Of a stretch of 64,000 nt of DNA, positions 55,330-64,000 are shown in pieces. Numbering within the stretch: the stretch's first letter is position 1; each line of letters starts with the position of its first letter. Below the pieces are notes generated by a model. The model was not told the DNA's origin. It did not search any database and saw only the letters and a list, made by a program, of their open reading frames with translations. The position numbers and the translations under genes were made by a program. The DNA lies in contig WHUZ01000004.1 in the NCBI GenBank assembly GCA_015179045.1, positions 1,240,001 to 1,304,000 on the forward strand. Reading direction: 5' to 3'. Source of the DNA: Kalaharituber pfeilii (taxonomy: Eukaryota > Ascomycota > Pezizomycetes > Pezizales > Pezizaceae).

Positions 55330-58300
55330 GAGTTTGGAAGAGATAAAGAGTCGGCCACTAGTACATCAAGGTAGCGCCAAGACAATCTGCGTGGATGCAA
55401 GGGGAACGCCAGCAGTGTGTACCCGCGGGAGATCGCTGCGGGTGTGCGCCTGGTCCTGTGCACTCAGGTGCATACTTAATGACGGGCTGTGCCAAGACAA
55501 CCTTCTTGCCCCGCACTCTGGGGATGCCAAAAATTCCCATTAACCCAAATACTGATTCCCATTCGTGCATTACTCCCACCTTCTTACAACCAAGATGGTG
55601 CAGGGATGCAAGTGAGGGGTATGGCAACAAGCTGCAGCTCACAACTGCAAGCCGATTGGACGAAAATATCCTGGTTCCACATGAAACACTAATCGCAAGG
55701 TCCCTCAGAGCCTGAATTTGGCATAGCTAGCCAGTTTGACTGCACTCCATACATGAGAGCGAAGAGATCACAGTCCCAACCACTCCTGGAATATAATGTA
55801 CCTCCGTACTAGTGGATGGGGTTTGCTAGATGATTAGCGCAGCGCATACTTCCGAACCAATTGTTGCGTACTTCAGTATCTGCACATGAGTACATTGGCA
55901 CTGCATAATTCCCCCGACTTTCCGCCATTCTGTAGCAATCGATCGATTACTGGAATGGTGTGGTGTCCTCCACCAACTGCCAAAACGGACGAACAAGACT
56001 ACAGCCCACCACGAGCCCTATTTCTAAATTGGGTAAGCATGCGTTTTGCCAATCCTTTGCGCATGCAGGGGTCACGCAGTAATCTGTAATAAGCTTTATA
56101 CGGCGTTGCCGAATATTCCGGTTATGCGTAATATCGCAGTAGAATGCATATAATAGAAGAATACTGTGCTGCTGCCGGCTGTAGGTAAGTCACCCTACTT
56201 ACTAGACCATAATGAAGACGATGTAATCAATTTAATTGCTGCGCTTCTAGATTTCTATCGGTTAAGAATATTATGTTCATAACTACATACATAATTATTC
56301 ATAGTATAATTATTACCAGTTGTGCTCCAAGTATTTTTCCTGCTCTAAGCAAAATCTTTGGGTATTACCTGTACATGCAGAGATATCCGGAATCCTCCGC
56401 CAGTTCGGAAACCATTTCGGTATTCCAGTTGTGGAGGTTACAGGGAATGCGTTGACGCCAAGCATCCTGATTGGGTTGGTATACTACCATATAGGGTAGT
56501 CGGTACACCCCTGCAAATGCCAAGTATCCACTTTGAGCGCATCACAATTCCTCACCTGTTACCACTGTACAACTTCAAAGTCTTGCCACAATGGAGAGGA
56601 TACATCGTAAATGTTGCAAGGAATGCTGAATCACCTGCGTCAGCTGTTCCGTTTCATGAGTGTTGAAGATATGGACGTGGGGAAGAAATTGCATTGTTCA
56701 ACCAACAATATGGAGGCCGTTTGAGTATTGTTGCGAGACGCTCTTTTTTCTTTCATTTCCAATGACTAATACAAGCAACAAGCGGTTCAAACGTGCAGAT
56801 GCCGGTATTTGCTAACTGTACCAATAAAGGAGATGAATACAATATAGATAGAGTGTACTAACATACTCCCATTTCAAGCATACCCTGTGCCGGCGGGGTA
56901 ATATTCTTGTAACGAATATATTCTTATATTGAGAGACACTAAAATACACGCGGAAGTAGGTGCAAAAGTCGTAAGGAGAGTATATATAAAAGGAGGTAGA
57001 TAGGAGCAGGTGTGATGTGAGTCGCTCACCGATGAAGGAAGGTAGGGTAAAGGGGGAGGTGAAGGGGGGCTTGTAGGTGAAGAGAGAGATGCGTATGAAG
57101 GAGGAGTTACAGGTGAAGAGAAGGGGGGCGGATTTATGTGTCTTTGGGTAATTAAACAAACTGTGATCTTCTGCTGAGCTTGTTGTGCGTTTCTTTTAAT
57201 CTGTAGACTTTTAATTCTGTTTTTCGCTTTCCCTAAGATGTCCTGGAGCTCTTAGCTATTGTGAGCGTTCAATTGTAGATTGTAAAGAAGAAGCGTCTCG
57301 AATGCCTCAACAGCTATCCTTACCTCGGACCAGGCGCTGAGTGCGTGTTGCTATCGAGGTGCCTAAGCATATGCGTTATGTAAGCGAGGATATACAATAG
57401 AAATAAAGCTTAAGTAATACATCTGCCAACACGTACTAGTATGCTCTAGCACTAAACGCCTGGTCCCAGGCTTATGATACAGCTGGGTAGCCTGTATGCA
57501 AGGTTACGTCAGCAAAGTAAAAGAAGCTTATTGATAAGCGCTCAAAAGAGGAATAGCATTTCTCTCGTTACACGAATATATACAGTACATGACTAAGCAT
57601 CGAAAGTAAGAATAATGCTAGTAACGAAAATGTTCCTATTTTGTATGAGGGACCAGACCTCATATTCCTATAACGAATATATTTTAATGCACTACTGTTA
57701 TGTAGCTAGTCAAGTATTAGGCACCACGTGTGTTTATTGGGATCCAATATGGGTGTAGCGAGGCAATAGCAGGGATTAAACACGGAATTGAGTAACAAAT
57801 TCTTCGGTTGACTAGACCTCTATCAATCATCCTGACCAGGGTAGCTTGCCAAAGAATATGTTGAATTAGCTACGGAGAAAAATTCTAAAGAGGGAAAGAG
57901 AGATAGACATGAACAATATGAAAGAGCACAAAAGACAAAAAAGTAGTATATGTGAAATAGAAGAGAAATAAAAGAAAAAAGGAAAAAAGGAAACAGGAAA
58001 AATGGAAGTCGAAGTAGCAAAAATATTAACGTCTGTCATGGCAAAAGAAAAGACAATTTATCAACTAACGGCCCAACCGTGCCGTATCTATCGCGTCCCA
58101 TCATATCGCACATATTCGCATTGCTGGAACCAATCGCCACTGTATATATTTTCCAGTCCGAAATGAAACTATCATGAAAGCAGACAATCATTGAAATGGA
58201 TGAATCGATTTAATACTGAAAACCCAAACCCAATGTCCGAAACCAATGTAAGCTCAAACTATATCTGCCCCACTGGCTATACAAAGTCCTGACCGCAATA

Positions 58301-58490
58301 CGTAAACAAAACAAACTAAAATTCTGCAAATTAAAAAAAGAGTAAGAGCAACATATAGTGACTTCCGAAGCTTTTCCGGTCCTTGCTGATGGCATCAATT
58401 CTTTCTTCTGTAATCAACCTCAAGATTTTGTAGGACTCCCTCCCAAGACCTCTTTGAATCCGGAATGGTATAGTGCGTCTCATGCTCCGA
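55330..58490. other. Right-arm non-coding sequence beside gene 7
   Basis: It mirrors 10766-13930. Open frames overlapping 55270-55715 correspond to 13565-14025 but change frame between copies. The 3' flank of gene 7 is at 58130-58490. No gene is supported. Confidence 0.45.
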
Positions 58491-58499
58491 TGTTCCCTA

Positions 58500-59204
58500 T
58501 TACTTCCTGGATTTACGCCGGAGGACCAAATTCTGCACCTTTTGATACCAAACTTTCCTTTTGGTCTTCGACATATTGCTACCCGTCCCTCTGGGAATGG
58601 TTCCTGGTGCCAAAAGTTGGAGTTCAGTATCATCCGAATTCGTTTCAGGTGGTAGTTCCACTAGCAGTGTTGCATTTCCACAAGCTTGTGTACTCCTGAC
58701 TCCTGTCACTTCAACAGGGCCCTGCTCACTCGCAATATCCCTGTTCATGCTCTGATTTGCTGACTCCAAAATAGTACCATATGCAAAGGGGGGTTGGCCC
58801 AGTGTGTGGTGATGGATTGTAGGGTTTGGTAATGCTGGCATCTCATGGAAGATATGGGGTGCCACTTCAGCATGACCACCATGTGCTTGAAGTAGAGGTT
58901 GAAGCAGTGAAAGGTTGGTGCGGGGGTTTCGCCTTGTGTTATCATGATCGCCAGAGCGTATTTCCGGTTCCGGAGTACCATGGTTAGGAATATTAGGTTG
59001 TGGGTCGAGTTCTTCTGCACCGGCAGGTGCATTGTGGACTTCATGACCCATTTCCGGAGCAGAGGCTGGTGTAGGGTTCGGGCGCTGCTGGCGTCCATTC
59101 ATGTCCTGCGCAATCCTGTGCAAGCATAAAAGGACTAGCACCATGCCAATGGAAAAATCTCGAGCAACACCGATGTACATATCTGGATCGTCGTTGGCGT
59201 TCAT
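58500..59204 (-). CDS. Family gene 7: 234 aa
   Basis: It is the inverted counterpart of gene 1. The protein is colinear with gene 1 apart from about 15 substitutions (for example E37 to G in MNGRQQ) and a missing NGP after MPALP. It retains the TAAATG start, hydrophobic run FSIGMVLVLLCL, VELPPETNSDDTELQLL and the tail KTKRKVWYQKVQNLVLRRKS. Changes are spread over the whole length with no stop or frameshift, as expected for a gene under at least weak constraint since the arm duplication. Function is unknown. Confidence 0.8.
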   Translation of the reverse strand: MNANDDPDMYIGVARDFSIGMVLVLLCLHRIAQDMNGRQQRPNPTPASAPEMGHEVHNAPAGAEELDPQPNIPNHGTPEPEIRSGDHDNTRRNPRTNLSLLQPLLQAHGGHAEVAPHIFHEMPALPNPTIHHHTLGQPPFAYGTILESANQSMNRDIASEQGPVEVTGVRSTQACGNATLLVELPPETNSDDTELQLLAPGTIPRGTGSNMSKTKRKVWYQKVQNLVLRRKSRK

Positions 59205-59344
59205 TTAGTTGCTGGTGTACGAGTTAGGGTGGCAAGCAAAGGTTGAATAAGATTGAGAGGAACTTGAAGAGAGTGCTGGTATGAGCGCCTTCGTACTTCT
59301 CGGTGGTACTGGACTCTTGCATTCCGAGAGAATGGAGTGGTAGC

Positions 59345-59350
59345 TTTATA
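59345..59350 (-). promoter_or_regulatory. TATA box, family gene 7
   Basis: TATAAA on the minus strand lies 146 bp upstream of the ATG, the same spacing as gene 1. Confidence 0.55.
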
Positions 59351-59687
59351 AGAGAGAACATTTTGTCTGGAGTTTTCGGGACAAGCGATGTGGGATCACT
59401 GCCCTACCTACGCGCGGTCTAACCTACTAGCGGTTTAGCGCAATACGAAGTGTACGCCCTTGCCATTGTACTACAGCAGTGCTGTACGGTTGGTGAAGAT
59501 AGCGCAGCTCTGTACCAATAATATTCATGTATTGGCAGTTGCAGCGCGAGCTAGTAAATGAGCGGCTTAGCACAATGCCAGTCGCAGTCAAATTCAAAAT
59601 CCTTGGATGAGGTTAGAGTACAATACATATGAGCGGCTTAGCGCAATGCCAAATTCAAAATCCTCCGATGAGGTATGGTTAGAATAC

Positions 59688-59722
59688 GGAGTACCTTACC
59701 GTAGATAATGAGGACCACCGCT
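59688..59722. repeat. 35-bp solo TIR fragment
   Basis: gtagataatgaggaccaccg with its surroundings matches the TIR of the element at 60607-61363. The left arm reads straight through (gctgatattgtattc, about 9619-9633), so this is an insertion or an incomplete excision product on the right arm. Confidence 0.65.
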
Positions 59723-60606
59723 AATATCAGCAGTGCAGTTACGTCAGAATATATTAATTCATATCCCTCAGGCGGGGCGAAGATGGTCGTTACACCAACT
59801 CTTGAGGCTCGGCTGTGCCAACCAGATTAGGCTCTACTAGTAATTGTTGCTTAGTCAGTAACTCATTTGTTTGTTTCTCAAGTACTACGGGGGTAGGGGA
59901 AGTACCCAGAAGCGCTATGCAAGCATAGGGTGCGCCACCTGACAGGGGGTCAAAAGTGAAGTAGTATGACTTTTTGTCGAAAAGTCTTCTGAACTTTTGT
60001 ATGGGATTTACACACAAAAATACAACACACGTATTTTTTAATTGCATACAAGTCAATAAAATAATGCATAATTCCATCTGACTACCATAACAGCGTAGTC
60101 AATGTGGCACACTTCTAACTAATGACAAGAGTCTTGCTATTATCATTTTATCCCACTCTTGAAGCTTTTCCACTTCGTTTGCGCATTCATCACGTAAAGT
60201 AATAATCCAGACGCGCTCAACCCAAGTACTGTAGTTTCTCGATTGTGAATTTCATGATCGAAATATTTGTGTGCCGAGCTTGGATTCTCATTTCACTATT
60301 GTATAAGGCTTCAGCGGGATTCGAGGCTGTGACTGGGAAATGGAGTTGTGCGAGTTGGTTGAAAACAAACGTTTAATCATGTAGCGATGGGAAGCGTGTA
60401 GGAAAAGACTGTAGGTTAACAAGTATTACATAACCAACAGGTGAACTATATCCTAGCTACTATCCCTGTCACATTGTATGCGCTTCTGAAGACTTACCCC
60501 TACCCCCGAGTACTCATGTGCAGATACTGAAGTACGCATTACCATTAGTTAGGAAGTATGCGTTGCGCTAATCATCTAGCAAACCCCATCCACTAGTACG
60601 GAGGTA

Positions 60607-61363
60607 CAGTAGCGGTGGTCATCAATTATCTACAGTAAAGTAAATGGAACATTTGTACATTTCATATCCCTGCACGTCTAGCCATTTGTGGCCGGCAATT
60701 GATGACGGGTCCAAAATGCAAAAAAGCTAAGGCTTGTACTCTGTAATTGTAGTCTCATTCACCCCTACCCTGCATATCAACACAACTACAGATTCGCAAT
60801 GCCTCGTATAAGCCAAAAAGCGTCAATACAGAAGAAAATAGATGCTGAAATCGATGTTTTGATGACAACAATGGAGTGTGATTAGATTTGGAGTTTGACT
60901 CAGCGTACAGTTCAGAGGAAGAAGAGGAGGACTTAGAGGAGCTTCAGGAGCTAGTAGATAGGAGTGATCATATTGCAGCTAATCGATATCTCAACCATGG
61001 CAAAAACTCTGCTAGAAGGCAAGACTTAAATATTCTATCAAAATTGATTAATTAATATCCAGATCCAGCATTTCTTGCTATTTTTCAGATGCAAAGAGCC
61101 TCCTTTTGGTGCCGTGCGGTGCGGTGCAGTGTGGGGTTGCGCTGAGTGGGGGCTGTTCGTAGCAAATCTAAAGTAAAGTAAATGTTTTTCCAAAAGTAAC
61201 GGGACTATTTCGTGCTGTAGATTTTTCAGAAATGTACTGTGATAGTGTACCTTACTTTACATTTCAGGGCGGAACATATCCAATGGGCATCGTTGCCAAG
61301 ACGCGGCTAATGTACAAATGTTTCATTTACTTTACTGTAGATAATTGATGACCACCGCTAGTA
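60607..61363 (+). mobile_element. TIR element, 757 bp, with transposase N-terminal remnant
   Basis: The ends cagtagcggtggtcatcaat and, inverted, attgatgaccaccgctagta share a TIR of about 40 bp that continues through tctacagtaaagtaaatg. The empty site is in the left arm (cggaggtattccag, about 13484), implying a 2- or 3-bp TA-type duplication. Inside, MPRISQKASIQKKIDAEIDV is followed by an acidic run, HIAANRYLNHGKNSARRQDL and PDPAFLAIFQMQRASFW with stops and a frameshift. The last phrase resembles the start of PIF/Harbinger transposases. The catalytic part is deleted. Confidence 0.65.
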
Positions 61364-61436
61364 TATTCCAGAAGTGGTTGGGACTGTGATCTCCTCGCTC
61401 TACGTAATGTATGGATGGAGTGCAGTCAAACTGGCT

Positions 61437-61731
61437 TGTAAGAATGTAGCCTCTCACCCCCGGTCAATGTGCTAAACCTCATAGGGTCAAAATTCAACTT
61501 TCCTCGTAGGGCTAAAATTCAATTTTCCTCACAGGGCTAAAATTCAACTTTCCTCGCAGGGCTAAAATTCAAGTTGCTAAAAATGAACGGAGGCTGAAGG
61601 CTGAAGGAGCGAGAATATAAAAAAGGGGCGTATCGCTCCAGAAAAGTGTAGATAGCAGTAGAATGTAGCAGAGCTCCCGAAGCTAATCGAGCGAGCACAA
61701 TAAACTGTCCTCTCTCCATAAAAACATTAGA
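61437..61731 (+). mobile_element. Solo LTR-like insertion, 295 bp
   Basis: The 5-bp TSD tggct is at 61432-61436 and 61732-61736; empty sites exist in both arms (caaactggctaactatgcc at about 13548; its complement near 55720). It begins TGTAAGAATG, contains a tataaaaaagg box (61616), AATAAA (61699) and a 26-bp direct repeat (agggctaaaattcaacttt, 61498-61580). The 3' end is ...cattaga rather than the usual CA, so the LTR identity is probable rather than certain. Confidence 0.6.
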
Positions 61732-62139
61732 TGGCTAGCTATGCCAAATTCAGGCCCTGAGGGACCTTGCGATTAGTGTTTCATGTGGAACCAGGATATT
61801 TTCGTCCAATCGGCTTGCAGTTGTGAGCTGCAGCCTGTTGCCATACCCCTCACTTGCATCCCTGCCCCATCTTGGTTGTAAGAAGGTGGGAGAAATGCAC
61901 GAATGGGAATCAGTATTTGGGTTAATGGGAATTTTTAGCATCCCCAGAGTGCGGGGCAAGGCTACACAGGCAGGTTGTCTTAGCACAGCCGCCATTAAGT
62001 ATGCACCTGAGTGCACAGGACCAGGCGCACACCCGCAGCGATCTCCCGCTCTGATAGGCGGGTACACACTGCTGGGTTCCCCTTGCATCCACGCAGATTG
62101 TCTTGGCGCTACCTTGATGTACTAGTGGCCGACTCTTTA

Positions 62140-62940
62140 TCTCTTCCAAACTCAAGGTACTCATACAGGCCTGGCACCCCACATTTTCCATGAGCTGCGC
62201 ACAAACTGCCATCGCACACTAAGTGAAACCCTTCAACACACGCAACCATTCACCGACACGGGTCTGGAATTCATGAGAGAAATTTTCGTTCCGGGCTGCG
62301 AAGGTGTGGAGGAAGGAGAGGAGAGGGGGGGGGGGGGAGGTTGAGAGATATAGGGGAGCCTCCCTGATGCAGAAACCAGAAGAACCGTCCGGAATTTTCT
62401 GGAATTAGGTTTTAGAAGGGGGTGGAACGGGGATGTGTATATAGAACTTTCTTTGTAGAGCCTGTCTCCGGGCTTTGAGGGCTTGCCCAGGGACCCAGCC
62501 ATGGCTTGGCGCTGCAAGCGGGGTTACGTGATCTTAAAAAAAAAAAAAAGAAAACACATGCAACCAGGCCACTCTTGTACCTGAAATACTCTCCAAAGAT
62601 GATGAGGCCACAAATCGGAGCTCCTAACTGATTTGCACGATTCCAAACAGTCTTCTAAACACAGCTGAACTGACACTCTATGTCTTTCAGGATTTGCTTA
62701 TGAATCTCCATCATGTCCGTTGAACTGATCGCATATAGGAATACACGCTTGTGAGAATGTTGCGACTATAGAACTACCAAATGAAACGAATGTGGACAGT
62801 CTTGAACCTCAAAATTGAGATCATGAAGTATTTCTGGACGCACCACTACAAACAATTATCAGAAGCCCAAATGCACAGCATGATTTTGCATGCTGCACAA
62901 TATTTTCACGACAGCATAAATTCTGGAAGCAATTGGGAGA
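62140..62940 (+). pseudogene. Relic of the seven-copy family (third copy), split by LINE-B
   Basis: Bases 62140-62245 and 62556-62940 match the relic at 13930-14433 in direct orientation, including atagaactaccaaatgaaac (VELPxET region) and the remnant tail. The LINE-B fragment lies between the two parts. There is no open frame of useful length. Confidence 0.65.
62249..62555 (+). mobile_element. LINE-B 3' fragment, about 300 bp
   Basis: It is a longer piece of the LINE-B 3' UTR (ggaattttctggaattaggt, then gcctgtctccggg) followed by tail B and an A-run. The TSD acacgcaacca/acatgcaacca is at 62238-62248 and 62556-62566. The paralogous sites at 14050 and 55240 lack it. It shows that tail B is the end of a longer 3' UTR rather than a free-standing unit. 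Confidence 0.8.
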
Positions 62941-63213
62941 ATAGGAACATGTTTGGTACTATACAATAGTCAGTGTGCTGGAGTATTCGTATATATAGAT
63001 ATGTACACAACCCTGAGAACTCGGTTATAGATAATTGGCTGCTTTCGACAAGGACTGGTACCACGGAAAGATTCAGAAGTCATTTCTCACCTCTATATCT
63101 ACTTTAAGCTCCTTTTTGTTTTGCAGAATTTTATGTGGGTATGTATTGACGTCAAACAGTAGTCTCATTAGGATATAATATTCTCATTTTTACATTTGGG
63201 TTCATCGGAACCC

Positions 63214-64000
63214 TACTGTGTTTCACCACATCTCGACGCACACCACAATTCGACGCACTTTCCCACCAAACTAGCCACGCAGAAGAGCGTGTACCTCAAC
63301 CACTAGAGCAGAATTTTGTAAGCGCTATTTAGAGACACTAAATAAACACTTGTTCTTCATGTTTAGCACCTCTGGCTGCTCAAAGAAAGCATTCTCAAGA
63401 AATTATGGCGCCGCAAAATTTGTAACAATGTCTTGGCATCTTTTTGTATGGGATTCTCATACAATATTTCAGCGGACTGAACATACTATTCTTTGTTAGC
63501 ATTATCACACCAATGGCAATTGTCTTGTGATCAAAGGGCCCCCCTAGTTGTAGATTGATTCACTTAATTTTATTCAGTCCATTTTAATATATTGCATAGT
63601 TGGTATGCTGATATATATTTTCAGGTGCTCTTCCGATACTATTCATATGCAATATTTCTATGGGAATGAAAATATTTTGAACAGCTCAACAATTACTTCA
63701 AGGATTATGTTGATGCAATTCATGTATATCTCCATAGTGATAGGTTATCCAAATGAAATGTTTAAATATTTTTATTGAATTAATTGCAGGTGCAGTGGGT
63801 AGATTTCCATATCTGCAATTTTACCGCAAAAATATATGCCAAGACTTATGTGAAAATGTGCAGAGATATAATTCATTCATAACTCCCTATTTTTAAAAGT
63901 AGAGATGCAGGATCTGAAGAATGATGCTTGCTTTAAACCTCCTGAAAGGCGCATGGAAAAGTAGGTTCTGTGCGTGGGGATATACAGGTTCTCATTCGCT
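63214..64000 (+). repeat. Direct duplicate of 42967-43556 and 44317-44510
   Basis: Near-identical text runs to the window edge. It lacks the 760 bp found at 43557-44316, including the LINE-B tail there. No gene is supported. Confidence 0.85.

Larger units (their letters stand above)
49566..60511 (-). repeat. Right arm of the large inverted repeat
   Basis: This is the reverse complement of 9456-22571. It carries family genes 6 and 7 and a family relic, and it lacks the DDE transposon, the LINE tail at 15139 and the palindrome at 20247. It has its own extras: about 630 bp at 59807-60436 and a 35-bp TIR fragment at 59688. Its outer end at about 60511 joins sequence matching 13395. Confidence 0.85.
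60512..63212 (+). repeat. Direct copy of 13395-14720
   Basis: After the outer end of the right arm, sequence matching 13395-14720 runs in direct orientation. It is interrupted by the TIR element, the solo LTR-like insertion and the LINE-B fragment. At about 63212 it switches to the 42967 repeat. Confidence 0.8.

Noticed and set aside
55270..55715. Candidate protein conserved between 13565-14025, 55270-55715 and 61750-62212
   Set aside because: The similarity is DNA-level duplication; frames shift between copies and parts match the decayed family gene.
59811..60106. Possible TIR pair gtgccaaccagatta and tagtcaatgtggcac
   Set aside because: Only the first few bases pair and no target duplication is visible.

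Overview
The window looks like a transposon-rich stretch of a filamentous fungal nuclear genome. It has short introns (56, 111 and about 70 bp without its insert), a Tnp2-type transposase, LINEs with an RNase H domain and a C-terminal zinc knuckle, and a fungal-type DDE transposase. There are no bacterial-style operons. An ascomycete is my preference, but the sequence does not settle the phylum. I see no confident host housekeeping gene, rRNA, intact tRNA or CRISPR array.

Layout. Bases 1-4615 hold the 3' part of a CACTA-like element: a Tnp2 transposase cut by the left edge, then a field of ggtgt/acacc subterminal repeats. Bases 4616-9210 are LINE debris. Two 3'-tail families recur across the window. 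I call them tail A (core cgccatagcccatagggcgg) and tail B (core ccctgccatggcgaacagct). Both end in poly(A) and many copies have 9-16 bp target-site duplications (TSDs). There are clear nested insertions at 5303-7657 (a LINE-A inside a LINE-B) and 8199-8983 (tail B inside a TA-inserting DNA element inside another tail B). 

Bases 9456-22571 are the left arm of a large imperfect inverted repeat whose right arm is 49566-60511. The left arm alone carries a 2.9-kb DDE transposon (16800-19706); the right arm preserves the empty site. The right arm is bracketed by extra direct copies of left-arm sequence (49090-49565 and 60512-63212), a duplication/inverted-copy/duplication mosaic. The 27-kb spacer holds further diverged direct duplications, more LINE relics, a GC-rich hAT-like element (45877-46888) and an unrecognised degenerate gene with an intron (about 48240-48826).

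The most notable content is a seven-member family of intact 222-237 aa ORFs at 10052, 20920, 26409, 31558 and 39163 (plus strand) and 51205 and 59204 (minus strand), with at least three broken relatives. Each has a TATA box 111-146 bp upstream and an in-frame TAA directly before the ATG. Each carries a conserved N-terminal block, a Pro/Asn/His-rich middle and a basic C-terminal tail. All length differences are in frame, although the surrounding DNA is riddled with indels and insertions. I do not recognise the family. The pattern suggests a real, selectively maintained, recently amplified gene family in a duplication hot spot.
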